In this document: positions 25,014-32,822 of the stretch, piece after piece
Position numbering within the stretch: position 1 is the stretch's first letter
Layout: each line of letters opens with the position of its first letter
NCBI GenBank assembly: GCA_934457145.1
Contig: CAKSHP010000001.1
Span: forward strand, 1 to 64,000
Source: an uncultured Clostridia bacterium
GTDB taxonomy: Bacteria; Bacillota; Clostridia; UBA1381; UMGS1253
Length of the DNA: 64,000 nucleotides
Direction: 5' to 3'
Notes under the pieces: model-generated
What the model was told of the DNA's origin: nothing
Database searches by the model: none
The model's input: only the letters and a program-made list of their open reading frames with translations
Made by a program: the position numbers and the translations under genes

Positions 25014-26012
25014 ATGGCTTTATTTGAAAGTTACGAAAGAAGAATTGACCATATTAATGAAGTTTTAAAGGAAAATGGAATTGCTTCTTTGGAAGAGGCT
25101 AAAAAGATTTGCGACGACAAAGGAATTGACGTGTATAATCTTGTAAAGGGAATTCAGCCGATTTGCTTTGAAAATGCTTGTTGGGCATATATAGTAGGTG
25201 CGGCTATCGCTATAAAAAGAGGTGTTACAAATGCTTCCGAGGCTGCGGCTGTAATAGGCGAAGGCTTGCAGGCGTTTTGTATTAAAGGCAGCGTTGCAGA
25301 TGACAGAAAAGTTGGTTTAGGTCATGGTAACCTTGCTTCAATGCTTTTGAAAGAAGAAACAACTTGCTTTGCATTTTTGGCAGGACACGAGTCTTTTGCT
25401 GCGGCTGAAGGCGCTATCGGTATTGCAAAATCAGCAAACAAAGTTAGAAAAACTCCTTTGAAGGTTATTTTGAACGGTCTTGGAAAAGACGCAGCTCAGA
25501 TTATTTCAAGAATTAACGGTTTCACATTTGTTGAAACAAAGTTTGACTATTTCACGGGCGAACTTGAGATCGTGAGCGAAACTCCTTATTCCGACGGCGA
25601 GCGTGCAGCTGTTAAGTGCTACGGCGCAAACGACGTTCGCGAAGGTGTTGCTATTATGCATCATGAAAACGTTGGCGTTTCAATCACAGGTAACTCCACA
25701 AACCCGACCCGTTTCCAGCATCCTGTTGCAGGTACTTATAAAAAAGAATGTTGGGAACAGGGCAAAAAGTATTTCTCTGTTGCTTCCGGCGGCGGTACAG
25801 GCAGAACGCTTCACCCCGATAACATGGCAGCAGGCCCCGCTTCTTACGGCATGACAGACACAATGGGCAGAATGCACTCCGATGCTCAGTTTGCAGGTTC
25901 TTCATCCGTTCCGGCTCACGTTGAAATGATGGGCTTGATCGGCATGGGCAACAACCCGATGGTTGGTGCATCCGTTGCAGTTGCAGTTGCTATTGAAGAA
26001 GCAAGCAAGTAA
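25014..26012 (+). CDS. GGGtGRT family protein
   Basis: A 332-aa protein named for the motif SVASGGGTGRTLHPDNM (about 261-277), seen intact here. Other conserved stretches are CFENACWAYIVGAAIAIKRG, GHGNLASMLLKEETTCFAFLAGHESFAAAEGAIGIA and GLIGMGNNPMVGASVAVAVAIEEA at the C-terminus. Several cysteines and glycine-rich loops suggest nucleotide or cofactor binding, but the family has no assigned function that I know. It always appears beside an IscU-like gene, as here, suggesting metal-cluster work. An AAGGAGGATAT ribosome site precedes the ATG. A strong terminator follows. Confidence 0.93.
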   Translation: MALFESYERRIDHINEVLKENGIASLEEAKKICDDKGIDVYNLVKGIQPICFENACWAYIVGAAIAIKRGVTNASEAAAVIGEGLQAFCIKGSVADDRKVGLGHGNLASMLLKEETTCFAFLAGHESFAAAEGAIGIAKSANKVRKTPLKVILNGLGKDAAQIISRINGFTFVETKFDYFTGELEIVSETPYSDGERAAVKCYGANDVREGVAIMHHENVGVSITGNSTNPTRFQHPVAGTYKKECWEQGKKYFSVASGGGTGRTLHPDNMAAGPASYGMTDTMGRMHSDAQFAGSSSVPAHVEMMGLIGMGNNPMVGASVAVAVAIEEASK

Positions 26013-26050
26013 GCCGTTTTAGGGTTTTAAAGTAAATATTTAAAAAATTA

Positions 26051-26101
26051 AAGTCAGATACATCAATTGAAAAATTTCAAAATGATGCATCTGACTTTTT
26101 T
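26051..26101 (+). terminator. Terminator after GGGtGRT gene
   Basis: AAGTCAGAT-CATC and GATG-ATCTGACTT arms pair over 13 positions with one mismatch, followed by T5. Confidence 0.9.
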
Positions 26102-26145
26102 GTTTTATACAAAAATGGTTATTATGTAAAACTGCAAATTTTGTT

Positions 26146-26436
26146 TTATTTCTTTTTATCCGGTAATGCAATCACCAATAAGTAACCGACTAAACCAAAG
26201 AAAAATCCATACCAAAAGTATTTTTTGCCTTCATAACCTTTTTGAACGGCAGCAGCATAAAATTCTTTGCAGATAATGTATCTTATATCGAGCAAAGAAA
26301 TTGTTGCCGAAATAATCGCTAAAACTACACCGTCTCCGCTTTCTATTTCTGACACCCAACCTATAGCTACACAGACCAATGATATGATTAAAACAATAAT
26401 TGCAATAAAATTTGTGTTTAATTTTTTTTGTTCCAT
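26146..26436 (-). CDS. Small membrane protein, unknown
   Basis: A 96-aa protein with about three hydrophobic segments (NFIAIIVLIISLVCVAIGW, residues 9-27; VVLAIISATISLLDIRYII, 37-55; YGFFFGLVGYLLVIALP, 76-92) and a lysine-rich C-terminus (DKKK). No family recognised. It lies 22 bp after another 96-aa membrane protein on the same strand, and the two share topology but not obvious sequence. An AAAAGGACGG site precedes the ATG. Possibly a two-component small membrane complex; this is inference. Confidence 0.7.
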   Translation of the reverse strand: MEQKKLNTNFIAIIVLIISLVCVAIGWVSEIESGDGVVLAIISATISLLDIRYIICKEFYAAAVQKGYEGKKYFWYGFFFGLVGYLLVIALPDKKK

Positions 26437-26458
26437 AAAAATTCCGTCCTTTTAAAAA

Positions 26459-26749
26459 TTATTGATGTTCTGATTTTTCACGAATGATTTGTATATTCGT
26501 GGCAATATTGGCAAACAACATGCTTACCGAAAGGTTTATGGCAGAAATTATAGCGCTTGGAATAAGCCAGATTAAAATGTCAAGAATATTATCTGCCTCA
26601 ACAACGTCAATAGCCGAGCCGGCATCCATGCAACCCAATATAAATCCGAACACAACAATAATTAACGATATCCATATGTTCACATTTTTATAAATCCGAA
26701 TCCATTTTGAGTCTTTTTCGTTAAATGACTTGAAAAACATTTTTTTCAC
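26459..26749 (-). CDS. Small membrane protein, unknown
   Basis: A 96-aa protein. It opens with a charged stretch (KSFNEKDSKWIRIYKNVN) and has a first hydrophobic segment IWISLIIVVFGFILGCMDAG (about 28-47) and a second ILIWLIPSAIISAINLSVSMLFANI (about 58-82), with a polar tail. No family recognised. Strong GGGGAGGGAG site before the ATG. It is first in a two-gene operon whose leader contains an intrinsic terminator (26817-26846). Confidence 0.7.
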   Translation of the reverse strand: MKKMFFKSFNEKDSKWIRIYKNVNIWISLIIVVFGFILGCMDAGSAIDVVEADNILDILIWLIPSAIISAINLSVSMLFANIATNIQIIREKSEHQ

Positions 26750-26816
26750 TCCCTCCCCTGTTATTTTTTATAAATACCGTTATAACTCCTTTCTGAATTC
26801 TCACGCAAATTAAAAA

Positions 26817-26846
26817 ATGCGTGGCATAAAATCCTACGCCACGCAT
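26817..26846 (-). terminator. Terminator or attenuator ahead of the small membrane protein genes
   Basis: ATGCGTGGC and GCCACGCAT arms (9-bp perfect) with a 12-nt loop, followed by T6 on the minus strand. It lies between the predicted promoter at 26880-26908 and the ribosome site of the gene at 26749. Most transcripts would stop here unless the hairpin is prevented. Confidence 0.75.
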
Positions 26847-26879
26847 AAAAACGAGGCTTTAGATTTTAGGTTACCACAC

Positions 26880-26908
26880 ACTATAATCAAATATGAACAC
26901 TATATCAA
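26880..26908 (-). promoter_or_regulatory. Predicted promoter of the small membrane protein genes
   Basis: Minus-strand TTGATA (26908-26903), 17 bp, TATAGT (26885-26880). The stretch 26909-27100 is A/T-rich and holds nothing else I can support. Confidence 0.6.
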
Positions 26909-27127
26909 AATGCACAATATAAGCCTGCGTTTTTTACAGAGTATAGAATGTGCATAATGACATAAAAAAATACAAGACAAAAAAAGATATTTACAAAATA
27001 TCCGTATTATAATATTTAATTATAGCATGTGGTAAACACATTATATCATGCTGTGATTTAAAAATCAACATTTTTCCAAAATTTTTGTAAACCTACAGAA
27101 AAAAGCGGTAAAATGTGTAAAAACATA

Positions 27128-27156
27128 TTGCATTTTTAATACAGCCGTGGTATAAT
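27128..27156 (+). promoter_or_regulatory. Promoter of the structured leader RNA
   Basis: TTGCAT (27128-27133), 17 bp, TATAAT (27151-27156). The expected start, 7 nt after the -10, is G27163, the first base of the leader's closing helix. Confidence 0.85.
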
Positions 27157-27162
27157 ATGTAT

Positions 27163-27325
27163 GTCACACTATTTGAATAATTAAACTGCGAGTGAAAAAA
27201 CTATTGGTAAAAGTGTTTTCTCTCTTATCTTTATATTCTCGTAGTTTAAGATAATAGTGTGACAACTATGAGGGATTGCATTTTTATAGTGTATCTCTCT
27301 TAACTTAGGGGGGTACACTTTTTTT
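27163..27325 (+). ncRNA. Structured leader RNA with terminator/antiterminator, unknown class
   Basis: About 163 nt. Helix 1 is GTCACACTATT (27163-27173) with AATAGTGTGAC (27253-27263), 11 perfect pairs. Helix 2 is AACTGCGAG (27184-27192) with CTCGTAGTT (27238-27246). An inner GAAAA/TTTTC hairpin is also possible. Then comes a terminator: AGTGTATCTCTC (27288-27299) with GGGGGGTACACT (27308-27319) and T7. GAGGGAT (27270-27276) can instead pair with ATCTCTC (27293-27299), which would break the terminator. That is the logic of a riboswitch or protein-sensing leader. I do not recognise the class; it also could be a free small RNA. Gene at 27364 follows by 38 nt. Confidence 0.72.
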
Positions 27326-27363
27326 ATTTAATTTTCATAAGGATAAAAGAAGAAAGTGTTATT

Positions 27364-27702
27364 ATGAGCAAAAAAGATAAATTCAGTAAAATATATTTGC
27401 AAAACAGCGACTTCGGTTTTGAATACACCTACAAACGCAATGGTTTTGAAAGAGAACAGATAGTTCATTTAAGCAACATGCTGAAAATAGAAAATTCCAA
27501 ATTCAATGATGATAAAGTTCTTGTAAAATGCGGAAGCTGTAATTTGCATATGGATTATATACACGGGTTGAGCGGTTTTCCTTTCGGAAAGTGGGTGTGT
27601 CCGCGGTGCGGAGTATATATCAGAGAAAATACGGCGAATAAATATATAAACAGACTGTTGGGTCTGGACGGTAATTATAAAAAGATTTATAAAAATGCAT
27701 GA
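27364..27702 (+). CDS. Small zinc-ribbon protein, unknown
   Basis: A 112-aa basic protein. The C-terminal half has a CGSC (about 58-61) and a CPRCG (about 80-84) pair separated by about 18 residues, a treble-clef or zinc-ribbon spacing, within VLVKCGSCNLHMDYI and GKWVCPRCGVYI. The N-terminal half (SKIYLQNSDFGFEYTYKRNGFEREQ) has no recognised motif. The protein has no membrane segment. It is transcribed from the structured leader, and faces the trp transporter genes across a shared terminator. Function unknown; a nucleic-acid-binding or metal-responsive role is only a guess. Confidence 0.72.
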   Translation: MSKKDKFSKIYLQNSDFGFEYTYKRNGFEREQIVHLSNMLKIENSKFNDDKVLVKCGSCNLHMDYIHGLSGFPFGKWVCPRCGVYIRENTANKYINRLLGLDGNYKKIYKNA

Positions 27703-27740
27703 AATGCATAAGGCAATATAAAATTTTACTGCTGAGCATG

Positions 27741-27778
27741 AAAACAGCGCGGAGAAAACATTTTCTCCGCGCTGTTTT
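27741..27778. terminator. Bidirectional terminator between the zinc-ribbon gene and trp transporter genes
   Basis: An 18-bp perfect inverted repeat (AAAACAGCGCGGAGAAAA and its complement, 2-nt loop) with A and T runs at both ends, between two converging genes. Confidence 0.92.
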
Positions 27779-27784
27779 AGCATA

Positions 27785-28558
27785 TCAGTTTCCGCACTCT
27801 ATACTTATTTTATTAAACAATTCAAGTATATCGTCGACGGATATATTTTTCTTTTCTTCTTTTTCAATGTCTAACACGGCGTTGCCCCTGTCCATCATAA
27901 TGAGTCTGCTGCCGTATTCCACGGCGTAGCGCAGATTGTGGGTTACCATCATTGCCGTGAGGTTTTTTTCGGTTACAACCTTGTTAGTAAGCTCCATTAT
28001 AACCTCTGCCGTTTTGGGATCGAGGGCGGCTGTGTGTTCGTCTAAAATAAGAAAGTCTATCGGAGTGAGCGTTGCCATGATAAGCGCGAGCGCTTGTCTT
28101 TGACCGCCGGAAAGCGCTCCGACTTTAACCGACATTTTATCTTCAAGACCAAGACCGAGGATCGAAATTTGTTCTTTATAGTAATTAATGCGGGATTTGT
28201 TTACGCAAAAACCGAGTCCGAACGTTTTTCCCTTATTATCGGCAAGCGACATGTTTTCCAGAATAGTTAAGTTGGGGCATGTTCCCATTGCCGGATTTTG
28301 ATAAACTCTGCCGATTTTGCGGTAACGCTTAAAATCTTTAAGCTTTTTTATGGATTTTCCGCCGATTAAAATATCGCCTTTTTCAATCTTGATGCTGCCG
28401 CAGATGAGATTCAGCATGGTGGTCTTGCCGCTGCCGTTGCTGCCGACGATTGAGACAAATTCTTTATCGGCCACAGTTAGGTTAAAGTTTTCAAAAACCG
28501 TCGACTCCGTGATAGTGCCGGCGTTATAGATTTTTGTGATGTTTGAAAGCTCAAGCAC
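27785..28558 (-). CDS. trpZ: ABC transporter ATPase, tryptophan-type (TrpZ-like)
   Basis: A 257-aa ATP-binding subunit. Walker A GSNGSGKTT (about 39-47), Q-loop VYQNPAMGTCPNLT, ABC signature LSGGQRQALALIMA (about 145), Walker B IDFLILDEHTAALDP and switch His in MVTHNLR. GTG at 28558 is preferred to the ATG eight codons upstream because GGGAGG lies 8 nt before it; it then overlaps the permease gene by 8 bp. By context, it powers uptake of tryptophan with the permease and binding protein encoded upstream, all under a Trp T-box. Confidence 0.9.
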   Translation of the reverse strand: MLELSNITKIYNAGTITESTVFENFNLTVADKEFVSIVGSNGSGKTTMLNLICGSIKIEKGDILIGGKSIKKLKDFKRYRKIGRVYQNPAMGTCPNLTILENMSLADNKGKTFGLGFCVNKSRINYYKEQISILGLGLEDKMSVKVGALSGGQRQALALIMATLTPIDFLILDEHTAALDPKTAEVIMELTNKVVTEKNLTAMMVTHNLRYAVEYGSRLIMMDRGNAVLDIEKEEKKNISVDDILELFNKISIECGN

Positions 28559-29426
28559 TGTGCGCACCTCCCTTTTTTGCATTGCCTAAAATAAGAATAA
28601 CAAGGAACAGAAGCGCTGTTATAAGGTTTAAAAGGTTTGCGTCGAGTCCCATTAAGATTGTGATTTGTATGCAGGCTTTATATAATATACTGCCTATAAC
28701 TGCGGCGGTTGTGCCTTTAACAAAGCTTAGCTTTTTGAAAAGCGTTGTGCCGATTATTACCGCAGCTAAACCGAAAACCACCTGACCTGTTCCCATGGTT
28801 GCCGAAAATGCGCGCTGCTCCTGTGCAACAAGGCTGCCGGAGATTGCAACAAGTCCGTTTGCTATAACAAGACCTAAGATTTTAACCTTGCCGTTATCCT
28901 TTGCAAGAGTTGTGACCAAAGTGTGGTTATCGCCGACGGCTCTGAGCAAAAGACCGCTCTTTGTTTTAAAATATATATCAAGAATAATTTTAAAAATCAA
29001 AACAATAACAACGGCAAATATCAGTTTTCTTGTCATCAGCGTCATATTGCCCATGTCAAACATTGTGTAAACAGTTTCAAAGTTTCGCGGGATCGGAAGG
29101 TTTGAGCCTGCGATTTTAAGGTTTATTGAAAAAAGCCCCGTCATGGTTATTATGCCGGCGAGCAAGTCGCGCACATTAAACTTTACATGTATAATGCCGG
29201 TTGCAAGACCTGCCAGCGCTCCGCATACAAATGAAATTAAAATGCATAAAACGGGGTTTGCGCCCTTTATGATAAAAACCGCAGTTACGGCAGCTCCTAA
29301 AGGAAAGCTGCCGTCAACCGTTAGATCCGGAAAATCGAGGATTTTATAGGTAATAAGAAGACCGAACGCTATAAAACCATATATAAGACCTTGTGTGATT
29401 ATGCTGATTATTATATCTGAAATCAT
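28551..29426 (-). CDS. trpY: ABC transporter permease, tryptophan-type (TrpY-like)
   Basis: A 291-aa membrane subunit of the branched-chain-amino-acid/BMP-type permease superfamily. About eight hydrophobic segments are seen, e.g. IISIITQGLIYGFIAFGLLI (5-24), GAAVTAVFIIKGANPVLCILISFVCG, LIFAVVIVLIFKIILDIYF and LITALLFLVILILG near the end. VGDNHTLVTTLAKDNGKVKILGLVIANGL is the conserved cytoplasmic coupling region. It lies between the solute-binding and ATPase genes. T-box context supports tryptophan as substrate. Confidence 0.9.
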   Translation of the reverse strand: MISDIIISIITQGLIYGFIAFGLLITYKILDFPDLTVDGSFPLGAAVTAVFIIKGANPVLCILISFVCGALAGLATGIIHVKFNVRDLLAGIITMTGLFSINLKIAGSNLPIPRNFETVYTMFDMGNMTLMTRKLIFAVVIVLIFKIILDIYFKTKSGLLLRAVGDNHTLVTTLAKDNGKVKILGLVIANGLVAISGSLVAQEQRAFSATMGTGQVVFGLAAVIIGTTLFKKLSFVKGTTAAVIGSILYKACIQITILMGLDANLLNLITALLFLVILILGNAKKGGAHSA

Positions 29427-29442
29427 AAATTAAAACTCCTGT

Positions 29443-30417
29443 TTATTTGCCGACTTCCGTGCAGGTTGCTGCAAAGCTGTCGTCAATTGTTATATTCATA
29501 TCGCTGAGCGCTTTTGAATTAATATATGTCTGGTAGTTTGAAATTGTTTCATAAGGAATGTCGGAAGCTTTTTCGCCTCTTAAAACTCTTGCCGCTATTT
29601 TGCCGGTTATTTTGCCGAGTTCTATATAGTCAATGCCGGCAGAAGCAACGCAGCCAAGCTTAACCTGTTCGATTTCGCTGCCGTAGATCGGGATTTTTGC
29701 TTCGTTTGTTTTTTCCAGAATGGAAGCCAAAACGCCTACAACGTTGTTATCCGTTAAGTTTGACATAGCGTCGACCTTTTTGGAAATAAGAGTGTCGGCG
29801 GCTTGTGCAACCTGTGACTGCTGAGTTACGGCGATTGACTCGATTGTAAAGCCGTATTTGGAAGCGTTTTCTTCATATTCTTTGATTGCGGAAACCGAAT
29901 TCGGCTCGCTTGATGTGTAGATAATGCCGATTGTTTTGGCTTCGGGCTGAAGTTTTCTGATAAGTTCAAGCTGAGCCGTTACGGGGAGTTTGTCGCTTGT
30001 GCCGGTTACGTTGCCGGAGTCTAAGTGTGCTGCGGAGGGGTCTGTGATTGCAGTGAACACTACAGGGATGTTTTTATCCTCTGCTGCAGCATAGCAGCTG
30101 ATTGCAGCCGGTGTTGCAATACCGCACATCAAAGCGGCGTCCTTTGCGGAAAAGTTTTGAGCTATTTGAGTTGTTTTAGAATCGTCAAAACCTGCGTTCT
30201 GATAATCGATTTCAAAGTCTGTGCCCTCTGTTAAGCCGGCTTCCTTTAAGCCTTCGATAAAGCCTGTGCGGCAGTTGTCAAGCGATGCGTGTTCGCCGTA
30301 TTGCAATATGCCGATTAAAGCCTTTTTGTTTCCTGCGCTGTTTTGATTGTTTGAAGAGCAGCCTGCAAATGCTGCGAGCATTAATACCGATAAAACTACA
30401 CTTAATATTTTTTTCAT
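29443..30417 (-). CDS. trpX: ABC transporter substrate-binding lipoprotein (TrpX-like)
   Basis: A 324-aa lipoprotein of the ABC substrate-binding family (PF04392 type). MKKILSVVLSVLMLAAFAGCSS has a lipobox (FAGC) at about residue 20. The mature part begins QNSAGNKKALIGILQYGEHASLDNCRTGF, then two alpha/beta lobes with GIIYTSSEPNSV near the hinge. The ATG at 30417 is chosen because AAGGAG lies 9 nt upstream of it and inside the longer frame. It is the first gene of the operon, downstream of a T-box with a UGG specifier. Confidence 0.92.
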   Translation of the reverse strand: MKKILSVVLSVLMLAAFAGCSSNNQNSAGNKKALIGILQYGEHASLDNCRTGFIEGLKEAGLTEGTDFEIDYQNAGFDDSKTTQIAQNFSAKDAALMCGIATPAAISCYAAAEDKNIPVVFTAITDPSAAHLDSGNVTGTSDKLPVTAQLELIRKLQPEAKTIGIIYTSSEPNSVSAIKEYEENASKYGFTIESIAVTQQSQVAQAADTLISKKVDAMSNLTDNNVVGVLASILEKTNEAKIPIYGSEIEQVKLGCVASAGIDYIELGKITGKIAARVLRGEKASDIPYETISNYQTYINSKALSDMNITIDDSFAATCTEVGK

Positions 30418-30529
30418 TTTTAAAATCTCCTTTTTATTCATAAATTTATATTCGTTTTTAAAGTTTTAAGCTGCGCCATCGTTTGTTTAATATAAACATT
30501 TTTACCAACTCCATTTGTTTATTAAGAAT

Positions 30530-30807
30530 TAAAAAAGTCTTGCCCCAGCTATCCTGGGACAAGACTTAACATCCTGCGGTACCACCCAAGTTGACGTCAA
30601 CGCGCCCACTTTAATTACCGTACTTTCATACAGCCGGACTTTATAACGGATTCCGCTCCCGTCGGATACTACTTGGCAAATGCCGTTCGCTCCGCCCTCG
30701 TGAGTCCATTCACCACAAGGCTGCTGCTGCGCTTCCACCGTCCGCAACTAGCTATAAGCAACTGCTTATGGATACTACTCTCATTCATCGGTTTTATATT
30801 TGATTTT
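30530..30807 (-). ncRNA. T-box riboswitch, specifier UGG (Trp)
   Basis: About 278 nt on the minus strand. The stem I base is AATGAGAGTAG against GAATGGACTCAC, and the specifier loop reads GAA-UGG-A with UGG at 30708-30706. The conserved T-box GGGTGGTACCGC (30587-30576) forms the antiterminator that reads the uncharged tRNA end. The terminator is AAGTCTTGTCCCAG and its complement (30567-30535), with T6 after it. Free tRNA-Trp would allow readthrough into trpXYZ. The rest of the 486-bp gap is its promoter and flank. Confidence 0.95.
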
Positions 30808-30813
30808 TTCTGT

Positions 30814-30842
30814 ATTATACACCGCGGTTTTTAATTTGTCAA
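30814..30842 (-). promoter_or_regulatory. Consensus promoter of the T-box/trpXYZ transcript
   Basis: Minus-strand TTGACA (30842-30837), 17 bp, TATAAT (30819-30814). Both boxes are perfect. Confidence 0.9.
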
Positions 30843-30903
30843 TACCTTTTTTAAATTTTTTTTAAAACCGTAAAAGTTTTTTTGGTTTAAAGCAGAAAAT
30901 GTG

Positions 30904-31641
30904 TTAAAAAGAGTCTCTGTATTTTTTTGGTGAAAGCCCGGTTTTCTTTTTGAACACTTTTGAAAAATAATACGAATCATTAAACCCGCAGGCACGCGCA
31001 ATTTCATGAATCGGAAAAGAGGAAAAATCGGAAAGCATGTCCTTTGCATGATTAATTCTTATAGATATCAGATATTCAAGCGGCGAAATTTTTATATCGC
31101 TTTTGAAGCAGTGACGGATGTAGTCGTAGTTATAGCCTTTGTCTGTTATTGCATCGGCAATGGAAAATTCGGCATTGGAAATATTTTTTTCTATAATGTT
31201 TTTTAGTTCAACGGTAAACGGATGGCGGTATTTTTCGTTTTCCAGCAAAAAAACAAGTTCACAGGCATTTTTCGCAAGAGAATTGATTATGTTTTTGGAA
31301 TTGTTGTTATTTTTTATTTTAATGTCGTAAATCACCGAAAGTAATTTTTCTATATTGCCGCTGTAATCATGCAGCTTTTTTGTATCTGTTATATTTGCGG
31401 GTATATTTGCGGGCAAAGAGGAAATTTGCAAATACATATCGGAAAAGAGCGAATCCGATTTAACGCAGTGTTTTGTTTGCGGAGGAATGATAACAATATC
31501 GCCCGGCACAATGCCAAATTCTTCGCAGCCGACATAAGCTTTGCACATACCGCTTTTTTGCACAGTGATTTCAAAGCAGCCGTGCATATGCTCGCTGCAG
31601 ACGCTAATATTTTGATTGCCGCCGATTAATACAAATTCCAT
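30904..31641 (-). CDS. AraC-family transcriptional regulator
   Basis: A 245-aa regulator. The N-terminal cupin-like sensor (residues about 8-85) shows EHMHGCFEITV and GDIVIIPPQTKHCV, metal-like His positions of ligand-sensing cupins. The C-terminal part (about 150-245) has two helix-turn-helix motifs: FSIADAITDKGYNYDYIRHCFK and the family end HEIARACGFNDSYYFSKVFKKKTGLSPKKYRDSF. It is divergent from a dehydrogenase pair across 191 bp that carry twin ATACGTAT palindromes. It probably activates that operon in response to a sugar, polyol or related carbon source; the inducer is unknown. Confidence 0.9.
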   Translation of the reverse strand: MEFVLIGGNQNISVCSEHMHGCFEITVQKSGMCKAYVGCEEFGIVPGDIVIIPPQTKHCVKSDSLFSDMYLQISSLPANIPANITDTKKLHDYSGNIEKLLSVIYDIKIKNNNNSKNIINSLAKNACELVFLLENEKYRHPFTVELKNIIEKNISNAEFSIADAITDKGYNYDYIRHCFKSDIKISPLEYLISIRINHAKDMLSDFSSFPIHEIARACGFNDSYYFSKVFKKKTGLSPKKYRDSF

Positions 31642-31720
31642 TTTGTCACGTCCTTTTTAAAATATTACAGTATATATAATATATTAAAGAATGAAGATTG
31701 TCTATAAAATTTTTTAAAAA

Positions 31721-31784
31721 ATACGTATATTACATTTTTTTATACGTATTTGCCATTTAGTTTTAAAAAGAAATATATTATAAT
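31721..31784 (+). promoter_or_regulatory. Twin ATACGTAT operators and weak -35 promoter of the dehydrogenase operon
   Basis: ATACGTAT at 31721-31728 and again at 31742-31749, 21 bp apart, two helical turns on the same face. They abut a promoter with a good TATAAT (31779-31784) but a poor -35 (TTTAGT, 31756-31761). This is typical of a site needing an AraC-type activator. The regulator gene is divergent. Confidence 0.7.
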
Positions 31785-31832
31785 TTCATTACGATGTATT
31801 AAAAAAATATATAGAAAAGGACAGATGAAATT

Positions 31833-32822
31833 ATGAAACAGATTATTATGCAGGGACCGAGAAAGAGCGTGGTGGTCAATGTTGACGAGCCTAAAATTAA
31901 TGATGATCAGATTTTGGTTCGTGTACGCTATACGGGAATGTGCCATTCGGAATGGTATCCGTGGTCAACGGCAAAGAAGGGCGATATATTCGGGCATGAG
32001 GCAATGGGATATGTTGCAGAGGTAGGAAGAAATGTGAAAGAATTCAGCGTTGGCGATCGTGTTACGGGATTAGGCGGAGGCGGTTACAAAGAATATATTG
32101 TTATGGAGCCAAAAAAAACAATGCATATTCCAAAAAACATTGTCGATGAGGACGCGATTGTTGAACCGTTGGGATGCCTTATGAGTGTCGGTTCGAGAAT
32201 GATGCCGAATGTTCCGGGCGATGAGATTGTGGTTGTCGGCACGGGATATATGGGATTGGGAATGATATCGCTTTTTAAAACTTTGGGTTACAGCAGAATT
32301 GTTGGTATCGATTTGAGAGAACAGGCAAGGGAAAATGCGCTTTTATACGGAGCGGATGAGGTTTATCATCCCGACGAGCTTGACCCTGCGTTTTATTTAA
32401 ACTGGAAGACATGGCAGGCACCGGATTTAACGCGTGACGGACATAAAACGGATATTTTTCATTTGGGATTTGAAAATGTAATGGAGTTTTCGGGAACGCC
32501 GGACGGACTTAATCTTGCAGGGGCGCTCGCCCGTGCGCACGGCAGAGTCGGTGTCGGTGGCTTTCATAATGACTGTGACAGAACGGTTGATTTTAAGCTT
32601 TGGAATATGAAAGCTATTACACTTATAAACTGTCATGAAAGAAGAATAGATTTTGAAACGGAACTTTGCAGAAAAGCGCTCACTTTAATATCAAAAGGAA
32701 TGTGGAAATTTACCGGTGCAACAAAGCACATATATTCGATGGAGGAGTTTGATAAAGCAAACAGCGATATGGAAACTCATGCAAATAACTTTATAAAAGG
32801 AGCTGTTAAGTGTGATGAGTAA
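31833..32822 (+). CDS. Zinc-type medium-chain alcohol dehydrogenase
   Basis: A 329-aa MDR-superfamily oxidoreductase. The catalytic-zinc Cys is in RYTGMCHSEW (Cys about 36), GHEAMGYVAEVG (His/Glu about 54-55) supplies further ligands, and IVVVGTGYMGLGMISLFKTLG (about 135-155) is the NAD-binding Rossmann motif. The usual four-Cys structural zinc loop is absent; a short GLGGGGYKEY stands there. Substrate unknown; such shorter enzymes often oxidise sugars or polyols. The last 11 bp overlap the next gene, a translational coupling. Under the AraC-type regulator. Confidence 0.88.
   Translation: MKQIIMQGPRKSVVVNVDEPKINDDQILVRVRYTGMCHSEWYPWSTAKKGDIFGHEAMGYVAEVGRNVKEFSVGDRVTGLGGGGYKEYIVMEPKKTMHIPKNIVDEDAIVEPLGCLMSVGSRMMPNVPGDEIVVVGTGYMGLGMISLFKTLGYSRIVGIDLREQARENALLYGADEVYHPDELDPAFYLNWKTWQAPDLTRDGHKTDIFHLGFENVMEFSGTPDGLNLAGALARAHGRVGVGGFHNDCDRTVDFKLWNMKAITLINCHERRIDFETELCRKALTLISKGMWKFTGATKHIYSMEEFDKANSDMETHANNFIKGAVKCDE

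Noticed and set aside
27163..27325. 6S RNA or SRP RNA
   Set aside because: Length and long helices suggested 6S RNA, but the central bubble sequence is not recognisable and the terminator/antiterminator overlap with a following gene fits a leader better. No SRP tetraloop motif is seen.
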